NCBI RefSeq assembly: GCF_002300165.1
Contig: NZ_MLCE01000026.1
Coordinates: 62,001-126,000 of the forward strand
Direction: 5' to 3'
Length of the DNA stretch: 64,000 nucleotides
Origin: Streptomyces sp. Tue6028
GTDB lineage: Bacteria; Actinomycetota; Actinomycetes; Streptomycetales; Streptomycetaceae
Shown here: positions 8,517-16,449 of the stretch, one piece after another
How positions within the stretch are numbered: position 1 is the stretch's first letter
Layout of the letters: the number at the start of each line of letters is the position of its first letter
The notes under the pieces: model-generated
What the model was told of the DNA's origin: nothing
Database searches by the model: none
What the model saw: only the letters and a program-made list of their open reading frames with translations
Position numbers and translations under genes: made by a program

Positions 8517-9188
8517 GTGACCGAGACCACTGGGACGACCGGGACGAACGAGACCACCGTGACCACCGAGACGATCGAGACCGACGCCGGCACGGCCCGG
8601 ATCACCTGGCACCGGGCCGCGAAGGCGCGGCTCGTCCTCGCCGCGAGTCACGGCGCGGGCGGCGGCATCGAGGCGCGCGACCTTCGTGCGCTGGCCGCGG
8701 TGCTGCCCGCGCACGGCGTGAGCGTCGCGCTCGTCGAGCAGCCCTGGCGGGTGGCGGGCAAGAAGCTGGCACCCGCGCCGAAGACGCTGGACGTGGGGTG
8801 GCGCGGACTGTGGCCGGCGTTGGTGCGGCCGGGCCTGCCGGTGATCGCCGGGGGACGCAGCGCCGGCGCCCGCGTCGCCTGCCGGACCGCGACGGAACTG
8901 GGCGCCGCCGCCGTGCTGGCCCTCAGCTTCCCGCTGCACCCGCCGGGCAAGCCGGAGAAGTCCCGCGCCGACGAACTGCTCGGCGCCGGGGTGCCCACGC
9001 TCGTCGTCCAGGGCGGCAACGATCCGTTCGGGAAGCCGGAGGAGTTCCCCGAGGGCCCGTACGAGCTGATCGAGGTGTCGTACGGCGATCACGGCTTCGC
9101 GGTGCCGAAACGGGCTCCGCTCGGCCAGGACGAGGCGCTGAAGATCATCACGGACGGTGTCGCGAAGTGGACCGCGTCACTCGGGTGA
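8517..9188 (+). CDS. alpha/beta hydrolase (KANL3/Tex30-like dienelactone hydrolase family)
   Basis: A 223-aa hydrolase-fold protein. The nucleophile elbow GRSAGAR, the acidic loop VQGGNDPFG and the C-terminal His in YGDHGF give a complete Ser-Asp-His triad in the usual order. HGAGGG near residue 45 is the oxyanion-hole turn of the KANL3/Tex30-like group. The first 25 residues are Thr/Glu-rich and may be poorly conserved. The GTG start follows the SRAP stop by one base, indicating translational coupling. The substrate is unknown. It ends about 90 bp before the SigR region. Confidence 0.8.
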   Translation: MTETTGTTGTNETTVTTETIETDAGTARITWHRAAKARLVLAASHGAGGGIEARDLRALAAVLPAHGVSVALVEQPWRVAGKKLAPAPKTLDVGWRGLWPALVRPGLPVIAGGRSAGARVACRTATELGAAAVLALSFPLHPPGKPEKSRADELLGAGVPTLVVQGGNDPFGKPEEFPEGPYELIEVSYGDHGFAVPKRAPLGQDEALKIITDGVAKWTASLG

Positions 9189-9194
9189 CGCACG

Positions 9195-9220
9195 GGAATG
9201 CCGGGCGGCGGACAACTGTT
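9195..9220 (+). promoter_or_regulatory. SigR-type promoter of sigR (autoregulatory)
   Basis: GGAAT (9195-9199), exactly 18 bp, then GTT (9218-9220), preceded by an extra G. This matches the published GGAAT-N18-GTT recognition sequence of SigR. It sits upstream of the extended sigR start at 9278 and corresponds in position to the inducible p2 promoter described in S. coelicolor, so disulfide stress should raise sigR expression from it. Confidence 0.85.
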
Positions 9221-9277
9221 GTGTGGAGCAGACAGCACGAACCGTGCTGACCGTTCCGAGGAGAGGAAGTCCGCCGC

Positions 9278-10126
9278 ATGGGTTCGACCATCTGCCCGAG
9301 CCGTCGCAGCAGCGCTGACCTGGACTGGACGGTGCTGCACGCGGGTAAGAACGCCCCTATTCGGGCGGCGGGTGGGCCTGATGTTCGTCTATCCTCCGAT
9401 TCCAGTGGGACCGGTCTCGGTCTCACGACATCGCTTGAGGAGGTGGGTCCGGTCACTGGGACCGACGCAGGGACCGAACACGGCCAGGCGGAGCAGCCCG
9501 AGGGCCAGGGCACGGGCACGGAGTCGTCCGCCGAGCGCACCGCGCGCTTCGAGCGGGACGCGCTCGAATTCCTCGACCAGATGTATTCGGCCGCCCTGCG
9601 CATGACGCGCAATCCGGCCGACGCCGAGGACCTGGTGCAGGAGACGTACGCGAAGGCGTACGCGTCCTTCCACCAGTTCCGCGAGGGGACCAACCTCAAG
9701 GCGTGGCTGTACCGCATTCTCACCAACACCTTCATCAACTCGTACCGCAAGAAGCAGCGCGAACCTCAGCGCAGCGCGGCCGAGGAGATCGAGGACTGGC
9801 AGCTCGCACGTGCCGAGTCGCACATGTCGACGGGACTGCGCTCCGCCGAGTCGCAGGCGCTGGACCACCTGCCCGACTCGGACGTCAAGGCGGCGCTGCA
9901 GGCGATCCCCGAGGAATTCCGCATCGCGGTCTATCTCGCCGACGTAGAGGGCTTTGCGTACAAGGAGATCGCGGACATCATGGGGACACCCATCGGTACG
10001 GTGATGTCCCGGCTCCACCGGGGCCGTCGCCAATTGCGCGGCATGCTTGAGGACTACGCGCGTGACCGCGGGCTGGTTCCGGCCGGCGCCGGAGAGTCGA
10101 ACGAAGCGAAAGGCTCGGGCTCATGA
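9278..10126 (+). CDS. sigR: thiol-oxidative-stress ECF sigma factor SigR, with extended-isoform start
   Basis: ECF sigma factor that directs the disulfide-stress regulon (thioredoxin, mycothiol, proteolysis). Region 2 (LDQMYSAALRMTRNPADAEDLVQETYAKAY) and region 4 (YLADVEGFAYKEIADIMGTPIGTVMSRLHRGR) are complete. Two starts are visible. GTG 9443 gives 227 aa, the size of primary SigR, and is embedded in a GAGGAG motif. ATG 9278, with GGAGAGGAAG upstream, gives a 55-residue extension. Both lengths agree with what I recall for SigR and the unstable SigR' isoform in S. coelicolor. The stop overlaps rsrA (ATGA). Confidence 0.95.
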   Translation: MGSTICPSRRSSADLDWTVLHAGKNAPIRAAGGPDVRLSSDSSGTGLGLTTSLEEVGPVTGTDAGTEHGQAEQPEGQGTGTESSAERTARFERDALEFLDQMYSAALRMTRNPADAEDLVQETYAKAYASFHQFREGTNLKAWLYRILTNTFINSYRKKQREPQRSAAEEIEDWQLARAESHMSTGLRSAESQALDHLPDSDVKAALQAIPEEFRIAVYLADVEGFAYKEIADIMGTPIGTVMSRLHRGRRQLRGMLEDYARDRGLVPAGAGESNEAKGSGS

Positions 10127-10425
10127 GCTGCGGAGAGCCGCACGAGACGGATTGCAGTGAGGTACTCGACCATCTGTACGAGTTCCTCGACCATGAGATG
10201 CCGGACGCGGACTGCACCAAGTTCGAGGTGCACTTCGAGGAGTGCTCCCCGTGCCTGGAGAAGTACGGCCTCGAGCAGGCCGTGAAGAAGCTGGTCAAGC
10301 GGTGCTGCGGCCATGACGACGTGCCGACGGACCTGCGCGCCAAGGTCATGGGCCGCATCGACCTGATCCGCTCCGGGCAGGCTGTGCCCGAGCACGACGT
10401 GACCGCGACGCCGCAGGAGTCCTGA
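10123..10425 (+). CDS. rsrA: redox-sensing zinc anti-sigma factor RsrA
   Basis: A 100-aa ZAS-family anti-sigma factor that holds SigR inactive until disulfide stress. C11, H37, C41 and C44 (HFEECSPC) form the zinc and redox centre. C3, C31, C61 and C62 are additional cysteines, seven of which match the S. coelicolor protein as I remember it. Oxidation links C11 to C41 or C44, releasing zinc and SigR. The ATG overlaps the sigR TGA, which couples their translation and stoichiometry. A strong hairpin follows 58 bp after the stop. Confidence 0.95.
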   Translation: MSCGEPHETDCSEVLDHLYEFLDHEMPDADCTKFEVHFEECSPCLEKYGLEQAVKKLVKRCCGHDDVPTDLRAKVMGRIDLIRSGQAVPEHDVTATPQES

Positions 10426-10482
10426 CTCCCGGCGCGGCGTCGCCTCCTCACGGAGATCGTCCACCAATCACCCGAACGTGCT

Positions 10483-10509
10483 AATCCGCGGGCTCCGAGC
10501 CCGCGGATT
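10483..10509 (+). terminator. hairpin terminator after sigR-rsrA
   Basis: A perfect 12-bp inverted repeat, AATCCGCGGGCT / AGCCCGCGGATT, with a three-base CCG loop, followed by TCGTTC. No U-run, as usual in Streptomyces. Confidence 0.85.
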
Positions 10510-10582
10510 CGTTCATACGCGTCCCCGTGCAGTCCCCGCCGCCCTAGGCTCCGGAGCCGGAAGCCGGGGAGGGGGCGAGGAG

Positions 10583-12832
10583 ATGGGGTCGGTCCAGGCG
10601 TGGGCCCGCGTCTACGTGGCGTGTGTCGCCCTCGCGGCCCTGGCCTGTCTGGCTCCGCTGCCCGACCTGCGCGCCCCGTGGTGGATCGTCGCGCTGATGG
10701 CCCTGCTCTACGCCGGGTGCGAGCGGATCCCGCTCCGGCGCGCCTCCAGAACCGCCCATGGCCGCGATGCCCCGCCGGGGATGGGCACGTTCCTCCCCGT
10801 GCTGCTGGCCGGGGCCTTTCTGCTGCCGCCCCCTGCCGCCGCGCTGGTCGCCGTGCCCGGCGCCCTGCTCACCCGGGTCGAACAACGCCCGCGGTGGCTG
10901 CGTCGTGTCTGGCGCGCCGCGCAACTCGCCGTCGCGGTCTGGACGGCCTCCCGTGTGCACGGGGCGCTGGGCGGCCGGGACGCGGTCCTCGCGCCCGACT
11001 TCCCGTACGCGCTGCTGCCCGCCGGGGCGGCGGTGCTCACCTTCTGCCTGGTCCTGACCGCCCTCGACGGTGGCATCCTGGCGCTCGCCGAACGGGTGCC
11101 GGCGCGCGCCGCATGGCGCGGGCTGTTCGCGCGCTCCCTCGCGCCGGTCGGCGTGCACGGGCTCGCGGGGCTGATGATGGCGGTCCTGTGGCGCAGCCCG
11201 TACGGGCCCGTCGCCGCGCTGCTCGTGCTGCTGCCGATGTATGTGTCCTGCTGGGTGTTCGCCCAGTATCACCGGGAGCGGGCCGCCCATCAGGCCACCA
11301 TCCGCGCGCTCGTCCAGGCCGTCGACATCAAGGACGGCTACACCCGCGGGCACAGCGAACGGGTCGGCCAGGCGGCCATGATGATCGCGCGGGAACTGGA
11401 CATGGACGACCGGCGCGTCGAGGTGCTCCGGTTCGCCGGCATCCTCCACGACGTCGGCAAACTGGGCGTCCCGACGCGGCTGTTGCGCAAGGACGGCCCG
11501 CTCACCCCCGAGGAGCGGCGGGTGATCGAACTCCATCCCGAGTACGGGCACGAGATGGTGCGGGGCATCGGGTTCCTCGGGGAGGCCCGGTCGGCGATCC
11601 TCCACCACCACGAGCGGCTCGACGGAAGCGGATACCCGTACGGCCTGGTCGGGGCGCAGATTCCCGAGTTCGCGCGGGTCGTGGCCGTCGCGGACGCCTT
11701 CGACGCCATGACGTCCACCCGCTCCTACCGGCGGGCCCGGCCGGTGCCCGCCGCGCTGGCGGAACTGGAGCGGTGCGCGGGAGCGCAGTTCGACCCCGGG
11801 ATGGTGCGGGCGCTCGTCCGGGCGCTCTCCCGGCACGGCTGGCATCCCGTGGTCACCGCGGACACCACGTCGCCGGCCGGCGTCCCGGCGGGCCCGCGGG
11901 AAGCGGGGAGCCGCCAGGGCCCCGCGCCAAGCGGCCCCGGCCCGAACGGCTCCCGCCCGCCGGGCCCGCCCGCACCCGACGGCGGCCCCGCCGCCACGCG
12001 CGCGACCGACGTCCGGGCGGACGGTCCGCGTACGAGCGGCAGCCGGGCGGACGGTCCGCGTGTCGCCGGGCCCCGGGCGGGTGGCTCGGGTGCGGCCGGC
12101 CCTCGGGCGGACGGGCCGCCGGTGAACGGCACCCGGCCGGATGGCCTTCGTGTCACCGACCCCCGGGCCGGTGGCCCACGTACGGCCGAGTCCCGGGCGG
12201 ACGGTCCGCGGGTGAACGGTCCGCGGGTGAACGGGACGCGGGTGAACGGGACGCGGGTGAACGGGACGCGGTCGGGTGGCTCGCATGTCACCGAACCCCA
12301 GGCCGGCGGCCCGGGCACGACCGAACCTCAGGCCGGCGGCCCGGGCACGACCGAACCTCAGGCCGGCGGCCCGGGCACGACCGAACCTCAGGCCGGCGGC
12401 CCGGGCACGACCGAACCTCAGGCCGGCGGCCCGGGCACTACGGAACCTCAGGCCGGCGGCCCGGGCACGACCGAACCTCAGGCCGGCGGCCCGGGCACGA
12501 CCGAACCTCAGGCCGGCGGCCCGGGCACGACCGAACCTCAGGCCGGCGGCCCGGGCACGACCGAACCCCGGGCCGGCGGTTCGCGTGCGACCGGTGCCCC
12601 GCTGGACGGTTCGCGTGCGGCCGGGGCCCGGCGGGTCGGTCCGTGGGCGGGTGATGCCGAAGAGGACGGCCCGCCCGTGAGCCAGGCGCCGTCCGGTGCC
12701 GGCGGCGGCCCGCGTGTGAACCGGCGACCCTTCGAGGGTGCGGTGTCCGGTGCCGTGCCGGGGGACGGCGCGTCGCAGGAGGACGGTGTCCGGGGTGGCC
12801 CCGAGGACATCGGGATCGGGAGGGGCTCATGA
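10583..12832 (+). CDS. membrane HD-GYP domain protein with repetitive C-terminal tail
   Basis: A 749-aa protein with a membrane region of about six helices (residues 5-225), an HD-GYP phosphohydrolase domain (about 225-415) and a Pro/Gly/Arg/Thr-rich tail. The HD pair is H289-D290 (ILHDVGKLG), HHHERLDGSGYP carries GYP 350-352, and ADAFDAMTS follows. An intact HD-GYP signature usually means c-di-GMP hydrolysis. The tail is built of decapeptide units, including nine near-identical EPQAGGPGTT copies. GGGGAGGGG upstream supports the ATG. The stop overlaps the next HD gene (ATGA). The tail is likely disordered, and its copy number may vary between strains. Confidence 0.85.
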   Translation: MGSVQAWARVYVACVALAALACLAPLPDLRAPWWIVALMALLYAGCERIPLRRASRTAHGRDAPPGMGTFLPVLLAGAFLLPPPAAALVAVPGALLTRVEQRPRWLRRVWRAAQLAVAVWTASRVHGALGGRDAVLAPDFPYALLPAGAAVLTFCLVLTALDGGILALAERVPARAAWRGLFARSLAPVGVHGLAGLMMAVLWRSPYGPVAALLVLLPMYVSCWVFAQYHRERAAHQATIRALVQAVDIKDGYTRGHSERVGQAAMMIARELDMDDRRVEVLRFAGILHDVGKLGVPTRLLRKDGPLTPEERRVIELHPEYGHEMVRGIGFLGEARSAILHHHERLDGSGYPYGLVGAQIPEFARVVAVADAFDAMTSTRSYRRARPVPAALAELERCAGAQFDPGMVRALVRALSRHGWHPVVTADTTSPAGVPAGPREAGSRQGPAPSGPGPNGSRPPGPPAPDGGPAATRATDVRADGPRTSGSRADGPRVAGPRAGGSGAAGPRADGPPVNGTRPDGLRVTDPRAGGPRTAESRADGPRVNGPRVNGTRVNGTRVNGTRSGGSHVTEPQAGGPGTTEPQAGGPGTTEPQAGGPGTTEPQAGGPGTTEPQAGGPGTTEPQAGGPGTTEPQAGGPGTTEPQAGGPGTTEPQAGGPGTTEPRAGGSRATGAPLDGSRAAGARRVGPWAGDAEEDGPPVSQAPSGAGGGPRVNRRPFEGAVSGAVPGDGASQEDGVRGGPEDIGIGRGS
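12301..12570 (+). repeat. 30-bp minisatellite inside the HD-GYP gene, nine copies
   Basis: Nine head-to-tail 30-bp units beginning GGCCGGCGGCCCGGGCACGA. All are identical except copy 5 (two substitutions) and the end of copy 9. It encodes repeats of EPQAGGPGTT in frame. All three forward frames stay open through it. Upstream (about 12020-12290) more diverged decapeptide repeats and a 15-bp GTGAACGGGACGCGG-type repeat extend the array. Confidence 0.95.
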
Positions 12833-14097
12833 GCCTGTCCCGGCCGCTCCCGGCGCCCGCCCTCACCCGTTCGGGCACGGCCTCCTTCAGCGCCCTCGCC
12901 CGCACGGGTGCCGCCCTGCTCGGGCTCGCCGCCCTCGCCTCCACGCTGTGGAACGGGCTCGACGACCGGGGCACCGCCCTCGCCTTCGGCCTCCTCGTGA
13001 CCCTCGGGGAACTGACCCGCTGGAGCGGCGCCGAGGAACGCGAGTCCGCGCCGCTCGGTGCCGCCGCGGCCCTGTCGTACGCCCTGCTCGGGGAGCAGGC
13101 GGGACGGCCCAGCGAGCACGGTGCCCTCCAGGTCGTCGCCGTGGTGTCGGCCGCCACCCTGCTCGGCAGCGTGCCGCACGTGGCCAGGGGCCACGCGCCC
13201 ACCACGGATCACCTCACCCGGCGGGTGCTGACCGTCGGCTTCGCCGCCATCTGCTTCCAACCGCTCTACAACCAGGGCAGGTTGCTGGAGTGGGGCGGTC
13301 CGGCGTACGCGGTTCTCCTGGTCGCCCTGCTGGTGCTCACCGCGCTGTGCGACGCCGTCCTCACGGCGGCGATGGCGCACTCGCGCGCCCGGTGGCCGTT
13401 CGGGCCGCTGCTGCGGGACGAACTGCGGGCCACGCTCGGCATCGGATCGGCCGTCTGCGCGACCGGGGCCGTGATGTCGCTGGCGGTCGCCGTGGTCGGA
13501 CTGTGGGCCCTGCCCGTCTTCTCGCTCCCCCTGCTGCTCACCCAGCTCTCCTTCCGCCGGTACGCGGCCGTGCGGGTCACCTACCGGCAGACCATCGCCT
13601 CCCTGGCACGGGCCACCGAGATCGCCGGGTACACGCCCGTGGGGCACGCACGCCGGGTGGCGGCCCTCAGTCGGGCCGTCGGCCGGGAGCTGGGGCTCAC
13701 CGCGCCCGACCTCGTCGTGCTGGAGTACGCGGCACTCATGCACGACATCGGCCAGCTCAGTCTCGTCGACCCCGTGCCCGCCGGGGCCACCGCCGCGCTG
13801 TCCGCGGACGAGCAGCGGCGCATCGCCCTGCTGGGCGGGGCCGTCGTCCGCCAGACCGGGGTGGACGCCGAGGTCGCCGTGGTCGTGGAGCGGCAGGCCG
13901 ACCCGTACCGGGAGCAGCCGATGACCGCGCGGATCGTCCGGACCGTGAACGCATACGAGGAGATGGCCCGGGAAGCAGGACCCGGAGGGCCGCTGGCCGC
14001 GCTGGAGAGACTCCGGCTGGCCACGGCCCACGACTACCAGCCGGAAGTGGTGGAGTCGCTGGCCAGGGTGCTGTCGCAGAACAGGGCCGACGGGTGA
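12829..14097 (+). CDS. membrane HD-domain protein, degenerate partner of the HD-GYP gene
   Basis: A 422-aa protein with six or so hydrophobic helices in the first 240 residues, then an HD-like domain. The HD pair survives (LMHDIGQLS) and so does GHARRVAALS, but where HD-GYP has HHERxDGxGYP this protein has VVERQADPYREQ, so the GYP motif and several metal ligands are lost. It probably senses or binds rather than hydrolyses. The ATG overlaps the upstream HD-GYP stop (ATGA), and both proteins share the same layout, which suggests a tandem duplication with one copy decayed to a partner or regulator. The assignment to the HD superfamily is good; the function is unknown. Confidence 0.8.
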   Translation: MSLSRPLPAPALTRSGTASFSALARTGAALLGLAALASTLWNGLDDRGTALAFGLLVTLGELTRWSGAEERESAPLGAAAALSYALLGEQAGRPSEHGALQVVAVVSAATLLGSVPHVARGHAPTTDHLTRRVLTVGFAAICFQPLYNQGRLLEWGGPAYAVLLVALLVLTALCDAVLTAAMAHSRARWPFGPLLRDELRATLGIGSAVCATGAVMSLAVAVVGLWALPVFSLPLLLTQLSFRRYAAVRVTYRQTIASLARATEIAGYTPVGHARRVAALSRAVGRELGLTAPDLVVLEYAALMHDIGQLSLVDPVPAGATAALSADEQRRIALLGGAVVRQTGVDAEVAVVVERQADPYREQPMTARIVRTVNAYEEMAREAGPGGPLAALERLRLATAHDYQPEVVESLARVLSQNRADG

Positions 14098-14316
14098 GAG
14101 CCTCGGACCGGAGACGGCGACCGGGCACCGACGGCCGGTCTGACCTCGCCCCGGGCGGGGTAACCCATGGGTAATGAGCGCCCGTCCGACGGTACGTGGT
14201 TGGATGCGAGGAAGAGGGTGTTCGGGGGCACGGGCCAGCCCGGGGCTGCACTGTCTTCAAGGGACTCTTCGAAGGACCAGCAGGCGGGAAACGCGAGGAA
14301 CTGGCAGGCGGGAATC

Positions 14317-15297
14317 GTGAGGATCTTCGGCAAGGGACGGCACCGGCCCTCCGCCTCATGGCGGCAGGCCACCGACCGTGCGTTCACGCTGATCGGCGAC
14401 GGCCGGTACGAGGACGCGGGCGCGCTGCTGACACGCGCCGCGGACCTGGAGCCGTGGCTCTCCGAGTCCTGGTTCAACCTGGCTCTGCTGCACAAGTTCC
14501 GGCACGACTGGGAACAGGCACGGGCGGCGGGCCTGCGGGCCGTCGCGCTGCTCGACCGGGAGACCGGGGCGCCCGACTGGTGGAACGTGGGCATCGCGGC
14601 CACCGCCCTTCAGGACTGGCCACTGGCCCGGCGCGCCTGGCAGGCGTACGGGCTGCGGGTGCCGGGCGGCGCCGCGGTCTCCGGGGAGCCGGTGGGCATG
14701 GACCTCGGCAGCGCTGCCGTACGGCTGTCCCCCGAGGGGGAGGCCGAGGTGGTGTGGGGGCGGCGGCTCGACCCCGCCCGTGTGGAGGTGCTGTCCATTC
14801 CGCTGCCGTCCTCCGGACGGCGCTGGGGCGAGGTCGTGCTGCACGACGGGGTGCCCCATGGGGAGCGGACCACGGCCGCCGGACACGCCTACCCGGTCTT
14901 CGACGAGATCGAGCTGTGGGCGCCCTCGCCCGTTCCCACCTGGGTGGTCCTCCTGGAGGCCGCCACCGAGGACGACCGTGACGCGCTGGAGCAGCTCGCG
15001 GCGGACGCGGGCTTCGCCGCCGAGGACTGGTCGTCCTCCGTACGGCTGCTGTGCCGGATGTGCTCCGAGTCGCGGATGCCGTCCGACGAGGGTGACGGCG
15101 AGCACCTGGACCCGCACGACCACAGCGAACCCGGGCACCCAGGGCCGCTCGGCCACCGCACCGACGGGCAGCTGTGGGTGCCCGAGCGGGAGTGCGGTCT
15201 CGCGGCGCCGGCCGCGCTGGTGCGCGGTCTGCTGGACGGCTGGGTGGCCGACAGCCCCGACTCCCGGGACTGGCGGGACCTGGAAGAGGTCTGCTGA
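14317..15297 (+). CDS. tetratricopeptide-like protein of unknown function
   Basis: A 326-aa soluble protein. Residues 15-100 (ATDRAFTLIGDGRYEDAGALLTRAADLEP and SWFNLALLHKFRHDWEQARAAG) look like two to three TPR helical pairs. The second half is a conserved but unnamed domain that ends in acidic and His-rich linkers (DPHDHSEPGHPG). I place the start at GTG 14317 (MRIFGKGRHRP) because conservation-like composition begins there. The in-frame ATG at 14167 would add 50 residues without a Shine-Dalgarno sequence. The preceding 219 bp hold no gene, only a short imperfect repeat, CAGGCGGGAA. Confidence 0.65.
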   Translation: MRIFGKGRHRPSASWRQATDRAFTLIGDGRYEDAGALLTRAADLEPWLSESWFNLALLHKFRHDWEQARAAGLRAVALLDRETGAPDWWNVGIAATALQDWPLARRAWQAYGLRVPGGAAVSGEPVGMDLGSAAVRLSPEGEAEVVWGRRLDPARVEVLSIPLPSSGRRWGEVVLHDGVPHGERTTAAGHAYPVFDEIELWAPSPVPTWVVLLEAATEDDRDALEQLAADAGFAAEDWSSSVRLLCRMCSESRMPSDEGDGEHLDPHDHSEPGHPGPLGHRTDGQLWVPERECGLAAPAALVRGLLDGWVADSPDSRDWRDLEEVC

Positions 15298-15430
15298 GCG
15301 CGCTGGTCCGACGGCCGCGGAAGCCGGCCGGGCTGCGACCGTCCCGCGGGATCGCCGGGAAGTCACCCGGTCGCTCCCCGTAGGCTGTACTCGCAGAATT
15401 TCCCAAGGTTTGAGGAAGGCGTACGTCGTC

Positions 15431-16081
15431 ATGGCGCAGCAGGACACCGATCAGCAGCACGCGGGCGTGCTCCCCGTGGACGACGACGGCTTCGTCATCG
15501 ACACCGAGGACTGCGAGGAGCGCGAGACGGCCTACCGCGAGCGCGGGACCTCGCGGCCGATCACGGTCGTCGGGAATCCCGTGCTGCACAAGGAGTGCAA
15601 GGACGTCACGGAGTTCGGCGCGGAGCTGGACCAGCTGGTCGCGGACATGTTCGCCAGCCAGCGCACCGCCGAGGGCGTCGGCCTGGCCGCGAACCAGATC
15701 GGCGTGGACCTGAAGGTCTTCGTGTACGACTGCATGGACGACGAGGGCAAGCGGCACGTCGGGGTCGTCTGCAACCCCGTGCTGGTCGAACTGCCCGCCG
15801 AGCTGCGCCGTCTGGACGACAGCAACGAGGGCTGCCTCTCGGTGCCGACCGCGTACGCCCCGCTCGCCCGTCCCGACTACGCCGAGGTCACCGGGCAGGA
15901 CGAGAAGGGCAACCCGGTCAAGGTGCGGGGCACCGGCTACTTCGCCCGTTGCCTCCAGCACGAGACGGATCACCTGTACGGCTACCTGTACATCGACCGT
16001 CTCTCCAAGCGTGAGCGCAAGGACGCGCTGCGGCAGATGGCCGAGAACGAGCCCCGCTACCCGATCGTGGCGAACGACTGA
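15431..16081 (+). CDS. def: peptide deformylase
   Basis: A 216-aa metalloenzyme that removes the N-formyl group from nascent proteins. All three signature motifs are present: GVGLAANQIG, EGCLSVP (Cys metal ligand) and QHETDHL (two His ligands and the catalytic Glu). An acidic N-terminal extension of about 45 residues precedes the catalytic core, common in Streptomyces homologues. GAGGAAGG lies upstream of the ATG. A 14-bp-stem terminator follows. Confidence 0.95.
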   Translation: MAQQDTDQQHAGVLPVDDDGFVIDTEDCEERETAYRERGTSRPITVVGNPVLHKECKDVTEFGAELDQLVADMFASQRTAEGVGLAANQIGVDLKVFVYDCMDDEGKRHVGVVCNPVLVELPAELRRLDDSNEGCLSVPTAYAPLARPDYAEVTGQDEKGNPVKVRGTGYFARCLQHETDHLYGYLYIDRLSKRERKDALRQMAENEPRYPIVAND

Positions 16082-16189
16082 GCGGTCCGGCGACCTTCCC
16101 GGGAGCGGCCGAGCCACCCGGCGCCCGCCCTCGCGAACGACTGAGACACAAAATGACAGCTGGGACTCACGACCTCTCGTGAGCCCTCT

Positions 16190-16234
16190 CGAACGGCGCC
16201 TGGCCAGGGAACCTTCCTGACCAGGCGCCGTTCG
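16190..16234 (+). terminator. strong hairpin between def and eizA
   Basis: A 14-bp perfect stem, CGAACGGCGCCTGG / CCAGGCGCCGTTCG (16190-16203, 16221-16234), with a partially paired 17-base loop. It isolates eizA from def read-through. Confidence 0.85.
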
Positions 16235-16255
16235 TGTGTGCGTCGCACGTTCGAT

Positions 16256-16297
16256 CCCTTGTGCTCCTCTAGTGATCCATATTCAGTCACACAAGGG
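16256..16297 (+). promoter_or_regulatory. inverted repeat upstream of eizA
   Basis: CCCTTGTG (16256-16263) and CACAAGGG (16290-16297) are perfect 8-bp arms around an AT-rich centre that includes CATATT. The element lies about 150 bp before the eizA GTG and could be an operator or a promoter-overlapping dyad. No regulator is identified. Confidence 0.4.
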
Positions 16298-16449
16298 GAG
16301 ATTCTCGGCACCGTGGGGTAGTGAGTGAAGCAAATCCGTTCCCAGAACGGTCAGTTGTGGTGCTGAATGGGAAGGCGGGGATACGCAACGGCGCACGCCC
16401 GGCACAGGGAGGGGCGTACCGCCAACAGGCGGCTGAGAGGGGTTTGTTC

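Noticed and set aside
12276..12680. Open frame in the second forward register of the minisatellite encoding ARPNLRPAAR repeats
   Set aside because: A 30-bp unit keeps all frames open. The HD-GYP frame is supported by its domain and the ATGA overlap; this one has no start signal.
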